DNA of 33,633 nt from Desulfuromonas sp. (GTDB taxonomy: Bacteria > Desulfobacterota > Desulfuromonadia > Desulfuromonadales > Geopsychrobacteraceae). Made by a program: the position numbers and the translations under genes. Under the pieces are notes generated by a model, which was not told where the DNA came from, searched no databases, and worked only from the letters and a program-made list of their open reading frames with translations. This document shows positions 23,646-31,919 of the stretch, in pieces. The stretch spans positions 1 through 33,633 of the forward strand of contig PKUC01000029.1 of NCBI GenBank assembly GCA_002868865.1, written 5' to 3'. Each line of letters starts with the position of its first letter. The stretch's first letter is position 1.

Positions 23646-25286
23646 ATGAACCTGATCAACAATGCCATCATTCGCATCCCCAAACCGTACAACGAACCGA
23701 TCAATAGCTACGCACCGGGGACGCCGGAGCGAGCTGCGTTGAAAGCGGCTATCGCCGAGATGAAGGGGGAGACGCTCGATATCCCTCTGTTTATTGGCGG
23801 TCGTGAAATCCGTACCGGCAATCTGGGAAAAGTCGTGATGCCGCACGATCATCAGCATGTCATGGCGGATTATCACAAGGCCGGTAAGGCCGAGGTACAG
23901 ATGGCTATCGATGCTGCGGTTGCCGCGCAGCCGGCTTGGCAGGCGCTGCGCTGGGAAGAGCGCGCGGCGATCTTCCTCAAGGCTGCTGAGCTGCTGGCCA
24001 CCAAATATCGTTACAAGATGAACGCTGGATCGATGCTGTCCTGCAGCAAGAGCGCTTTTCAGGCCGAGATCGACGCGACGTGTGAATTGATCGATTTTCT
24101 CCGTTTTAATGTCAGCTTTGCCGAGCAGATTTACCGTGAGCAACCCGAGTCTTCACCCGGTGTCTGGAACTATGTCCAACATCGCCCGCTCGAAGGTTTC
24201 GTCTTCGCGGTGACGCCGTTCAATTTTACCGCGATTGCCGGCAACCTGCCCACCGCTCCGGCGATTATGGGCAACTGCGTGGTGTGGAAGCCCGCCTCAT
24301 CCTGCGTCTATACGCCGTGGCTGTTCATGGAGATCCTGCGGGAAGCCGGATTGCCTGACGGCGTCATCAACTTTGTCCCGGGGTCCGGCGCCGCTGTTGG
24401 CGATATCTGTCTGGCCGATCCCCATCTGGCCGGTATTCACTTCACCGGATCGACCGAAGTGTTCCAGCAGATGTGGAAGACGGTCGGTGAGAACATTGCC
24501 AGCTATAAGTCGTATCCGCGCATCGTCGGTGAGACCGGTGGCAAGGACTTCGTTTTTGCCCACAACAGCGCTGACGTCGATCAGCTGGTGACCGGTATGG
24601 TCCGCGGAGCCTTTGAGTATCAGGGACAGAAATGTTCTGCTGCGAGCCGTGCGTATATTCCAAAAAGTCTGTGGCCCGCGGTCAAGCAGGGTCTGGAGAC
24701 TGAGATCGGCCGGATTAAAATGGGCCCGACCGACGACTTCCGCAACTTTTTTAACGCGGTGATTGACAGGGCGGCGTTCGATACCATCACCGAATTTATC
24801 GACTACACCAAGGAGAATGACGGCGGCGATATCATCATCGGTGGCGGTTACGACCAGAGCGTCGGTTATTTCATCGAACCTACGGTGATTCTGGCGGATG
24901 ATCCCCGGTTCCGCACCATGGTCGAGGAAATCTTCGGACCGGTTCTGACCGTTTATGTGTATGACGACGACAAGTACGAAGAAACCCTCGAGCTGTGCGA
25001 TCAGACCAGCATCTACGCCCTGACCGGCGCGATCTTCGGCCTCGACCGCGAAGCGGTCAGTCTCGGCATGGCCAAGCTGGAGCACAGCGCCGGCAATTTC
25101 TACATCAACGACAAGCCCACAGGTGCTGTGGTCGGCCAGCAACCGTTCGGTGGCGGGCGTGCGTCCGGTACGAACGACAAAGCCGGTGCCTACACCAATA
25201 TGCTGCGCTGGGTCTCTCCCCGGACCGTGAAGGAAACTTTTGTTGCTCCTTCCCGGTTTGACTATCCGTTTATGGAAGAGGAATAG
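23646..25286 (+). CDS. pruA: Delta-1-pyrroline-5-carboxylate dehydrogenase
   Basis: The 546-residue aldehyde dehydrogenase fits the group 1 P5C dehydrogenases, which oxidise glutamate semialdehyde (from P5C) to glutamate with NAD+. Catalytic residues are Glu296 in GETGGKDF and Cys330 in GQKCSAAS; their 34-residue spacing is the same as in the animal enzyme. Other family segments are FVFAVTPFNFTAIAGN, GSTEVFQQMWK, EEIFGPVLTVYVY and GQQPFGGGRASGTNDKAG. GAGGAG about eight bases upstream supports the start. The proline dehydrogenase gene follows 18 bases downstream, so the bifunctional PutA activity is encoded as two separate proteins. Expression is probably sigma54-dependent. Confidence 0.96.
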   Translation: MNLINNAIIRIPKPYNEPINSYAPGTPERAALKAAIAEMKGETLDIPLFIGGREIRTGNLGKVVMPHDHQHVMADYHKAGKAEVQMAIDAAVAAQPAWQALRWEERAAIFLKAAELLATKYRYKMNAGSMLSCSKSAFQAEIDATCELIDFLRFNVSFAEQIYREQPESSPGVWNYVQHRPLEGFVFAVTPFNFTAIAGNLPTAPAIMGNCVVWKPASSCVYTPWLFMEILREAGLPDGVINFVPGSGAAVGDICLADPHLAGIHFTGSTEVFQQMWKTVGENIASYKSYPRIVGETGGKDFVFAHNSADVDQLVTGMVRGAFEYQGQKCSAASRAYIPKSLWPAVKQGLETEIGRIKMGPTDDFRNFFNAVIDRAAFDTITEFIDYTKENDGGDIIIGGGYDQSVGYFIEPTVILADDPRFRTMVEEIFGPVLTVYVYDDDKYEETLELCDQTSIYALTGAIFGLDREAVSLGMAKLEHSAGNFYINDKPTGAVVGQQPFGGGRASGTNDKAGAYTNMLRWVSPRTVKETFVAPSRFDYPFMEEE

Positions 25287-25304
25287 CGCGCAGGGAGAAC
25301 CACT

Positions 25305-26210
25305 ATGTCTCTATTCAACTGGCTGGTCTCCAAGACCATTATGCACGTTCCCGGTTCGATCGTCGGTCTGTTTGCCAAGGGATATATCGCCGGAGAAGAG
25401 CTGAAGGATGCGGTCCGCGTCACCCGCGATTTTAACCGGCAGGGAATTATGGCGACCATCGATATCCTCGGGGAATTTATTAAGACAAAGGGTGAGGCGA
25501 CCTATTTTAAAAACCAGTGTCTGGATATTCTACAGACCATTTACGATGAAGGGCTGGATGCAAATCTGTCGATGAAGCCGACCCAGATGGGCCTGTTGCT
25601 CGACAAGGAGTTTGCGTTTGCCAATATCCGCGAGATCGTTGAAAAAGCGGCCGAACTGGACAACTTTGTGCGAATCGATATGGAAGATATCGAATGCACG
25701 GATGCGACCATCGAATGTTACCGGCAGCTGCGTGACGATTATCCTCAGCATGTCGGGCTGGTGCTGCAGGCGTATCTGCGGCGCACTGCGCGCGATGTTG
25801 AGGCGCTGGCTGATAAACCGATGCATTTTAGACTCTGTAAGGGAATCTACAACGAACCGCGTATCGCAGCCTGGAAGGATATGGAGATCATCAACCGGAA
25901 TTTTGCCTCGGTGCTCGATCGGATGTTCCGGCACGGCTCTTATGTCGGGATCGCCACCCATGATGAAAAGCTGGTCTTTGAGGCCCTTGAGCTGATCGAA
26001 AAATACGATCTGACCCCCGAGCAGTATGAATTTCAGATGCTGCTGGGGGTCGATTCCGAGCTGCGCCAGATGCTGGTGGATCAGGGACATCGATTGCGGG
26101 TTTATGTCCCCTTCGGCGAGTCGTGGCTGCCGTATTCCAAACGGCGCTTAAAGGAAAACCCTAACATCGCGCGTCATGCACTGCTCCAGATTTTGCGCGG
26201 TAAAGGTTGA
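25305..26210 (+). CDS. putA: Proline dehydrogenase (monofunctional)
   Basis: The 301-residue protein matches the FAD-dependent monofunctional PRODH group (as in Thermus and Bacillus), which oxidises proline to P5C and passes electrons to the membrane quinone pool. Conserved segments are RIDMEDIE, VLQAYLRRT, RLCKGIYNEP, IATHD, FQMLLGVD, VYVPFGESWLPY and the proline-binding YSKRRLKENP. The catalytic (beta-alpha)8 core starts near residue 40. It is 18 bases after pruA and is read from an ATG preceded by GGGAGAA. The electrons it releases could feed the respiratory chain that ends in extracellular reduction, which is inference. The symbol is used loosely, since this is not the fused PutA. Confidence 0.94.
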   Translation: MSLFNWLVSKTIMHVPGSIVGLFAKGYIAGEELKDAVRVTRDFNRQGIMATIDILGEFIKTKGEATYFKNQCLDILQTIYDEGLDANLSMKPTQMGLLLDKEFAFANIREIVEKAAELDNFVRIDMEDIECTDATIECYRQLRDDYPQHVGLVLQAYLRRTARDVEALADKPMHFRLCKGIYNEPRIAAWKDMEIINRNFASVLDRMFRHGSYVGIATHDEKLVFEALELIEKYDLTPEQYEFQMLLGVDSELRQMLVDQGHRLRVYVPFGESWLPYSKRRLKENPNIARHALLQILRGKG

Positions 26211-26369
26211 AAATCATTTGTTTCTAGGCAGGCCGGAAAAATCGGTGTACCCTTTTACCAAACTGATGTTTGGCGAGACGAACCCTCATCCGGTTTTTTC
26301 GCTACTGTCCGGTGACTCCCCGTGGGAGTACGACGTGGTCGTAACATTTACATGATGGAGGTAAAAACA

Positions 26370-27509
26370 ATGCAAAAAGTGATGAAGATGGTGTTGGCCT
26401 CATTTGCCGTCTGTCTGCTGGTTGTTCCGGCGATGGCGGACAGTCACATGGAGACCCTCAAAGTCGGTGTTCAGGCTCCGATTACCGGCAGCTACGCCAA
26501 TGAAGGTCAGGGTATTGAAAACGGGGTACGCCTCCTCGCCGGACAGATTAATGCCAAAGGTGGTGTGCTCGGCAAGCAAATCGAAGTTGTCACTTGCGAC
26601 GATCAGGGCACCGCTCAGGCCGCAGCGATCTGTGCTAAGAAGCTGGTCAACGAAGGAGTCAAGATGGTCATCGGCTCCTACACGTCGACCTGTGCTCAGG
26701 CGGCACAAAAAACCTACTACAAGGCCGGCGTTCTGCAGACCTCGGACGGTACCGCGGACAGCTTGACTGAAGCAGGGTACTGGACCTTCCTGCGTAACTC
26801 TTTCCCCAACAGCGCTGAAGCCGAGTTTGTCGCTAAGTATCTGGTGGATGTTAAAAAGTACAAGCGGATTGTTGTTCTCTCCGACTTTTCGACTTATGCG
26901 GACGGTCTGGCCAATGCAGCGGAGGCGGCCATCAAAAAGATGGGTGGTAACGTTGTTTCTCGCGACAAGATCAAGGCCGATTCACAGAACTTCACCCCGG
27001 TTCTGACCAACATCAAGTCGAAGAACCCTGATGCGATTTTCTTCGCTGGCTACTACTCTGACGGCGGCCAGCTCCGCGCCCAGCAGATGGCCCTCGGCAT
27101 CAAGGCCGATTTTTACGGTGGTGACGCCAACGACAACCCGGATTTCGTCAAGCTGGCGGGTTCCGCGGCTGAAGGTGCTTTCATTGTCAACGTTCCGTCT
27201 CCAGACGTCCTGCCCTACGAAGTGGCCAAAACCTTTATCGCCGACTATGTCAAGGAATATGGCGAAATGCCTCCGTCGATCTGGGGTCTTATGAACATCG
27301 ATGGAATGCGCGCAATTATCCACGCCATGGAGCAGAACGGTAGTTTCGATACCAGAAAAGCGGCCGATTATCTCCATAATCTTACTGAGCCGCTGCCCGG
27401 CATTACCGGCCCGATCGCTTTTGCCAAAGATGGCAACCGCAAGGGTGGCGCATATGTCGTCAAGCGGATTCAGGCGGACGGCAGCTACGTCAACGAGTAC
27501 GTCCAGTAA
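26370..27509 (+). CDS. livK: Branched-chain (hydrophobic) amino-acid ABC transporter binding protein
   Basis: The 379-residue precursor has a signal peptide (MQKVMKMVLASFAVCLLVVPAMA). The mature part is a LivJ/LivK-type periplasmic binding protein: LKVGVQAPITGSYANEGQ, ENGVRLLAGQINAKGGVLGK, VIGSYTSTCAQAAQK, DGTADSLTEAGYW and YSDGGQLRAQQM. It captures leucine, isoleucine, valine or related amino acids for the LivHMGF importer encoded next. The ATG at 26370 follows GGAGGT by seven bases and gives the signal peptide directly; a longer upstream frame is rejected. A terminator just after the stop probably raises its level relative to the membrane genes. Its position after the proline genes raises the possibility that proline is also a ligand. 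Confidence 0.93.
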   Translation: MQKVMKMVLASFAVCLLVVPAMADSHMETLKVGVQAPITGSYANEGQGIENGVRLLAGQINAKGGVLGKQIEVVTCDDQGTAQAAAICAKKLVNEGVKMVIGSYTSTCAQAAQKTYYKAGVLQTSDGTADSLTEAGYWTFLRNSFPNSAEAEFVAKYLVDVKKYKRIVVLSDFSTYADGLANAAEAAIKKMGGNVVSRDKIKADSQNFTPVLTNIKSKNPDAIFFAGYYSDGGQLRAQQMALGIKADFYGGDANDNPDFVKLAGSAAEGAFIVNVPSPDVLPYEVAKTFIADYVKEYGEMPPSIWGLMNIDGMRAIIHAMEQNGSFDTRKAADYLHNLTEPLPGITGPIAFAKDGNRKGGAYVVKRIQADGSYVNEYVQ

Positions 27510-27525
27510 TCGCAGACTGAAGAAC

Positions 27526-27562
27526 GGGGGCGGGGGAGAAAATTCTCCCGCCCTTTTTTTTT
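27526..27562 (+). terminator. Terminator/attenuator between livK and livH
   Basis: A GC-rich hairpin, core GGGAGA-AAAT-TCTCCC (27534-27549) extended by GGGC/GCCC with a two-G bulge, is followed by nine T (27554-27562). It lies 16 bases after the livK stop, and the remaining liv genes follow in the same direction. Partial read-through would yield abundant binding protein and less membrane transporter. Confidence 0.85.
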
Positions 27563-27591
27563 CCCGGAGTGCCTGCGAGAGCTTCTCCGGG
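27563..27591 (+). repeat. Second stem-loop before livH
   Basis: CCCGGAG (27563-27569) and CTCCGGG (27585-27591) form a perfect 7-bp stem with a 15-base loop, starting right after the terminator T-run. It could protect the 5' end of the downstream transcript or affect read-through. No T-run follows it. Confidence 0.45.
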
Positions 27592-27675
27592 ACCTGCCGT
27601 TCAGGCGCGAGCGCAGGAGTATATCCTTCGCTGGCGTCTGACAGGCAGACCGTTGCACTTATCCGGAGACCTTTT

Positions 27676-28572
27676 ATGGACATCTTTCTACAGCAGCTCG
27701 CCAACGGCTTGACCATCGGTAGCATGTTCGCTCTGGTTGCGCTGGGTTACACCATGGTCTATGGCGTGATGAAGCTGATCAATTTTGCTCATGGCGATAT
27801 GGTCGCGGCCTCGGCATTTGTCGGCTTGACCATCTATACCCAGGTGATGGGACAGGCGACCTCGCTTCCAGCGGTTATCATCATCTTTCTGTTGTCAGCG
27901 CTGGCCATGGCCTGTATCGGCGTGATTCTCGAGCGGATCGCGTACCGGCCGTTGCGGACCGCCCCCCGTCTTTCGGCCGTGGTGTCGGCACTCGGCGCGT
28001 CTCTGGTGATCCAGAACGGTATCATGCTGATCTGGGGACCGCGGATGCGTATCTTCCCCGAGCTGGTGCCACAGATCTACTGGGACTTTGGCGGTGTCGT
28101 CATCAGCCTGATTCAGGTGATCATTCTGGTGCTGTCACTGGTGCTGATGGTGACGCTCTACCTGTTTGTGGAAAAGACGCGGATGGGCGCGGCGATTCGC
28201 GCGGCTTCGATCGATCAGGATGCGGCGCGACTGATGGGGATCAACGTCAACAGCATCATCGCTCTGATCTTTATCATCGGCTCGTCCCTCGGCGCGGTCG
28301 GTGGCCTGTTTATCGGACTCTATTACCGCGGGATTACCTTTAATATGGGGTGGCAGTACGGTCTCTACGCCTTTATCGCGGCGATCATCGGCGGCATCGG
28401 CAATATCCCCGGGGCGATGCTCGGAGGGATGTTGCTCGGACTGTTCAACGCCTTTATCGCCGGTTATATCTCCAGCACCTGGTCCGACGCCTTCACCTTT
28501 ATCCTGCTGATCGTCATCCTGATAGTTCGCCCCACCGGTATCCTCGGTGAACGGGTCGCGGAGAAAGTCTGA
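27676..28572 (+). CDS. livH: Branched-chain amino-acid ABC transporter permease LivH
   Basis: The 298-residue membrane protein begins MDIFLQQLANGLTIGSMFAL, the canonical LivH start, and has about eight hydrophobic segments. The family motifs ALGYTMVYGVMKLINFAHGD, AALIRAAS-like RMGAAIRAASIDQDAARLMGI, and the EAA-loop-like FIAAIIGGIGNIPGAMLGG region are present. It forms half of the inner-membrane channel with LivM. The start at 27676 is chosen by homology pattern and a CCGGAGA upstream; the open frame extends back into livK but that part is out of frame with livK and not coding. Its stop overlaps the livM start (TGATG). Confidence 0.94.
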   Translation: MDIFLQQLANGLTIGSMFALVALGYTMVYGVMKLINFAHGDMVAASAFVGLTIYTQVMGQATSLPAVIIIFLLSALAMACIGVILERIAYRPLRTAPRLSAVVSALGASLVIQNGIMLIWGPRMRIFPELVPQIYWDFGGVVISLIQVIILVLSLVLMVTLYLFVEKTRMGAAIRAASIDQDAARLMGINVNSIIALIFIIGSSLGAVGGLFIGLYYRGITFNMGWQYGLYAFIAAIIGGIGNIPGAMLGGMLLGLFNAFIAGYISSTWSDAFTFILLIVILIVRPTGILGERVAEKV

Positions 28573-29528
28573 TGGAAAAATTAAAACGATTCAGCCTTCC
28601 TGGTTTTATCTTGGTTATGGCGGTGTTGCCGCACCTGCTCGATTCCAGTTGGCAGGAGGTCGCCATCACCTTCCTGGTGTTTTCCGTGGTGGCCCTGTCG
28701 CAGGATATTATTCTCGGTAAGAGCGGCATGTTTCACATGGGACAGGGTCTGTTCTTCGGCATGGGGGCCTACGCCACTGCGATCCTCAATAATGAGTTCG
28801 GATGGCCGATTCTCGCGACCATCCCCGTGGCGATCTTGGTCCCGGCACTGATCGGAATCCTTCTTGCGGGGCCGATTGTTCATCTGCGGGGGGACTATCT
28901 GCTGGTGGTGACGATCGGTTTTAATATCGTTTTCGTTCAGGTGCTGCAGAACAACCTCGGCGGTGTGACCGGCGGTCCTAACGGGATCTTCGGCCTCGAT
29001 TCGCTGAGCCTGCTCGGCGTCGAGCTGATGAGCCAGCTATCGGTGTACTATTTCGCCTTCGCGGTGCTGCTGTTGACCTTCTGGGTGATGCGCAATCTCG
29101 AGGGCAGCAAGGCGGGGCGTGCTCTTCACTACCTGCGCGAAGATCAGCTTGCTGCCGAAAGTATCGGGATCAATACGCGTGTCTATAAGATCTTCGCCTT
29201 CGGCCTTGGTGCGGGGCTGGCAGGACTGGCGGGGACGGTCTTTGCCGTCCAGTATTCGGCGGTCAGTCCTGAAGCGTTCGACTTTATCCAGTCGGTGCTG
29301 TTCTTCAGCATCGTTATCGTCGGCGGGTCGTCGATCCCCGGGGTTCTCCTCGGGGTTTTCGTGATGTTTGTCGTCCCCGAAATCTTCCGTGAGTTTGCCA
29401 CCTGGCGCTATTTTATCTTCGGCTTAGCGATGATCGCCGCCATGATTTTACGCCCACGCGGCATTGTGCCTGCCACTTTCGGCAAGATTCCCAAGTTTCT
29501 GATCAAGGGAGGCGGCCATGGCGCGTAA
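28572..29528 (+). CDS. livM: Branched-chain amino-acid ABC transporter permease LivM
   Basis: The 318-residue membrane protein has about eight to ten hydrophobic segments and LivM motifs: SQDIILGKSGMFHMGQGLFFGMGAY, LRGDYLLVVTIGFNIV, GGPNGIFG, GRALHYLREDQLAAESIGI and FSIVIVGGSSIPGVLLG. It pairs with LivH. Start and stop overlap its neighbours by one base (livH) and eleven bases (livG), so the genes are translationally coupled. No anomaly is seen. Confidence 0.94.
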   Translation: MEKLKRFSLPGFILVMAVLPHLLDSSWQEVAITFLVFSVVALSQDIILGKSGMFHMGQGLFFGMGAYATAILNNEFGWPILATIPVAILVPALIGILLAGPIVHLRGDYLLVVTIGFNIVFVQVLQNNLGGVTGGPNGIFGLDSLSLLGVELMSQLSVYYFAFAVLLLTFWVMRNLEGSKAGRALHYLREDQLAAESIGINTRVYKIFAFGLGAGLAGLAGTVFAVQYSAVSPEAFDFIQSVLFFSIVIVGGSSIPGVLLGVFVMFVVPEIFREFATWRYFIFGLAMIAAMILRPRGIVPATFGKIPKFLIKGGGHGA

Positions 29529-30297
29529 CGAACTGATCCTGACCGATGTGACCAAGCGCTTCGGTGGTCTGACCGCGGTGGACGCCCTCAGCCTCAAGGT
29601 GGAAAGCGGCCAGATCTACGGCATTATCGGACCTAACGGCGCCGGCAAGACCACTGTGTTCAACTGTATCACCGGGATCTACAAGTCAGAAGAAGGTTCG
29701 GTGAACTGGCGTGGAGAAGAGATCCGCGGGATGACGCCTTACCAGATCGTCGATCGTGGCATCGTCCGCACCTTTCAGACGATCCGTTTGTTCAGCCAGA
29801 TGTCGGTGGCTGAAAACATCATGAGCGGTCGTCACATCAAGAGTCGGCAAAGCTGGTGGCACGGAATTATTCATACCCCGGGCTCGCGACGTGATGAGCT
29901 GGAAAATTGGAAAAAGGTCGAAGAGCAGCTCGATTTTTTCCGTCTCGGTGAATATGCAGCATCCCCCACTGGCAGTTTGCCCTACGGAATCCAGCGGCGG
30001 GTGGAGATGGCCCGTGCCATGGCAGTCGACCCGACCCTGCTGATTCTCGATGAGCCTGCTGCAGGTCTCAACGACAAAGAAACCCTGGTGCTGCTGGAGA
30101 CCATCTTTAAGATCCGCGACAAGGGGGTTACCGTGCTGTTGATCGAGCATGACATGGATATGGTCATGGAGGTCACCGATTATCTGACGGTCATCAACTT
30201 CGGCAAGCAGATCGCGGAGGGAACGCCGGAACAGATCCAAAAGGATTCAGCGGTCATCGAGGCCTATCTGGGAAGTGAGGATGACGACGATGAGTAG
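29518..30297 (+). CDS. livG: Branched-chain amino-acid ABC transporter ATPase LivG
   Basis: The 259-residue ATPase shows Walker A GPNGAGKTT (38-46), Q-loop region TFQTIRLF, signature LPYGIQRRVEMARAMA and Walker B LLILDEPAAGLN. The LPYG form of the signature is the LivG type; here the usual second Q (LPYGQQ) is Ile. The C-terminus has the extra acidic tail of LivG. It drives LivHM with LivF. The start overlaps livM by eleven bases with AAGGGAGG just upstream; its stop overlaps the livF start. Confidence 0.94.
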   Translation: MARNELILTDVTKRFGGLTAVDALSLKVESGQIYGIIGPNGAGKTTVFNCITGIYKSEEGSVNWRGEEIRGMTPYQIVDRGIVRTFQTIRLFSQMSVAENIMSGRHIKSRQSWWHGIIHTPGSRRDELENWKKVEEQLDFFRLGEYAASPTGSLPYGIQRRVEMARAMAVDPTLLILDEPAAGLNDKETLVLLETIFKIRDKGVTVLLIEHDMDMVMEVTDYLTVINFGKQIAEGTPEQIQKDSAVIEAYLGSEDDDDE

Positions 30298-31009
30298 CGA
30301 CGTTCTGTTTGAAATCAAGGATCTGGAGGTCTCCTACGGGAGTATCGCCGCGATCAAAGGGATTTCGCTGACGGTCAATAAGGGTGAAATAGTCACCATC
30401 CTTGGGGCCAATGGTGCCGGAAAAACCACGACCATGCGCACCATCAGCCAGCTGCTGAAGGCCAAATCGGGTTCGATCCGCTTTAAGGGGCAGGAACTGA
30501 CCAGCCTTGCGGCGCACAAGATCGTCAAGCTGGGGATCAGTCATTCTCCCGAGGGACGGCGGGTGTTCGGGATTCTGACCGTTGAAGAGAATCTGATGCT
30601 CGGCGCGTTTTCACAGAGTCGCCTCGACAAGACGACCCTGGAGTGGGTTTATGAACTGTTTCCGCGCCTACAGGAACGTCGCAAACAGTTGGCCGGCACC
30701 CTGTCGGGCGGAGAGCAGCAGATGCTGGCAATCGGTCGTTCGCTGATGAGCAATCCGGAAATGTTGTTGCTCGATGAACCTTCGCTGGGAATTGCGCCGA
30801 TTCTGGTCAAGGCGATCTTCAGGCAGATCAAGGAAATTTCCAACAAGGGGGTCACGGTGCTGCTCGTCGAGCAGAACGCCAAGGCGGCGCTCAAACTGGC
30901 CGATCGCGGTTATGTCCTCGATGTCGGCAAGATCGCCCTGTCCGGGACATCGGCTGAACTGCTGGCGTCGGAGCGCGTTCAGGAAGCCTATCTCGGGAAA
31001 AAGCATTAA
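30290..31009 (+). CDS. livF: Branched-chain amino-acid ABC transporter ATPase LivF
   Basis: The 239-residue ATPase shows Walker A GANGAGKTT (39-47), signature LSGGEQQMLAIGRSLM and Walker B MLLLDEPSLGIAP, all typical of LivF. The VPEGRRVF segment, usual before the signature, appears as SPEGRRVFGILTVEENL. The ATG at 30290 gives the family's normal N-terminus; ATG 30281 and GTG 30275 are alternatives in frame. It overlaps livG by eight bases with GTGAGGA upstream. A universal stress protein gene follows 33 bases downstream in the same direction. Confidence 0.93.
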   Translation: MSSDVLFEIKDLEVSYGSIAAIKGISLTVNKGEIVTILGANGAGKTTTMRTISQLLKAKSGSIRFKGQELTSLAAHKIVKLGISHSPEGRRVFGILTVEENLMLGAFSQSRLDKTTLEWVYELFPRLQERRKQLAGTLSGGEQQMLAIGRSLMSNPEMLLLDEPSLGIAPILVKAIFRQIKEISNKGVTVLLVEQNAKAALKLADRGYVLDVGKIALSGTSAELLASERVQEAYLGKKH

Positions 31010-31042
31010 GCGCACAGCGGCTTGATCGCTGCGGAGGCACCT

Positions 31043-31852
31043 ATGAATCTGAAGGATATCCTGATTCACATCGACAATCGTCCAACCTGCACGTCACGCC
31101 TGAAGACGACGATTCTGCTGGCACAGCGTCAGTCCGCCCGCGTCACCGGTCTTTATGTAATACCCCATCCCTATTATGCGTCGCATCATCGCAACCCTCT
31201 GGATCAGGCCGAGGCCGCGCGGCAGAATTTTATCACTCAGGTGACAGAGGCCGAGCTCGAATGGGAATGGATCTGTGTCGACGTGGTCAACAGCGGCCTC
31301 GATCTCCCCAACGCATTGAATTTGTACGGACACTACCGTGATCTGGTGGTGGTCAGTCAGACCGATCTGTCGCACCCTGATCGAACCATTCCGCCTAACT
31401 TGCCGGAGAAGACAGTTCTCGGATGTGGCCGGCCGGTATTGATAGTGCCCTACGCAGGGCAGTTTGAGAATCTCGGACGACAGGTGATGCTGGCCTGGCG
31501 CGGCGGGCCTGAATCGTCCCGTGCCTTGCACGATTCTATGCCCTTACTTCGAACTGCAGATCATGTCCAAGTCATGACGATTCAAGGGCAGGGTGGTGAC
31601 GAAGCGTATGAAGCTCACGACGCTGATATCTGCGCACACATGGCCCGCTACAATCTATCTTTGTCCTGTGAAAAACATGTGACCGGCGGGCTGCGGGTCG
31701 GTGATTTGCTTCTCAACCGCTGCGCGGATGAAGGGATCGATCTTCTGGTGATCGGGGCCTTTTCCCAGTTCAGGCGGGGGCATCAGATCCTCGGTGAGAC
31801 CGGACGCTACCTGCTCGAGTACATGACTGTCCCGGTACTGATGTCGCACTGA
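31043..31852 (+). CDS. Universal stress protein, two UspA-like domains
   Basis: The 269-residue protein has an N-terminal UspA-like domain (MNLKDILIHIDNRPTCTSRL, then ARVTGLYVIP) and a C-terminal one, where VMLAWRGGPESSRAL restarts the fold near residue 145. The end has LVIGAFSQFRRGHQILGETG, related to the ATP-binding G-2x-G-9x-G(S/T) motif, so only the second domain may bind nucleotide. GGAGG is five to six bases upstream of the ATG; a longer start at 31022 is unlikely. It follows livF by 33 bases, so stress or starvation control of the amino-acid module is plausible. The exact role is unknown. Confidence 0.82.
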   Translation: MNLKDILIHIDNRPTCTSRLKTTILLAQRQSARVTGLYVIPHPYYASHHRNPLDQAEAARQNFITQVTEAELEWEWICVDVVNSGLDLPNALNLYGHYRDLVVVSQTDLSHPDRTIPPNLPEKTVLGCGRPVLIVPYAGQFENLGRQVMLAWRGGPESSRALHDSMPLLRTADHVQVMTIQGQGGDEAYEAHDADICAHMARYNLSLSCEKHVTGGLRVGDLLLNRCADEGIDLLVIGAFSQFRRGHQILGETGRYLLEYMTVPVLMSH

Positions 31853-31883
31853 TCCGCCGTTTTCCACCGCTGCATAATATTCG

Positions 31884-31913
31884 ACACCCTTCTGCGTCTT
31901 TGCGGGAGGGTGT
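31884..31913. terminator. Hairpin between convergent genes, possible bidirectional terminator
   Basis: ACACCCTTCTGC and GCGGGAGGGTGT form a 12-bp stem (two G-T pairs) with a six-base loop, in the 67-base gap between the convergent Usp and MFS genes. T-runs on either side are poor, so intrinsic termination may be weak. Confidence 0.45.
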
Positions 31914-31919
31914 TGTCGT

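Noticed and set aside
24297-25142. 281-residue minus-strand open frame opposite pruA
   Set aside because: It lies wholly inside a well-supported gene and shows no family features.
26207-26220. Fur-box-like TTGAAAATCATTTG at the end of putA
   Set aside because: The right half is degenerate and it overlaps a stop codon, with no iron gene nearby.
27301-27675. N-terminal extension of LivH into livK
   Set aside because: It overlaps livK in another frame and crosses the terminator hairpin; LivH proteins begin at the 27676 ATG.
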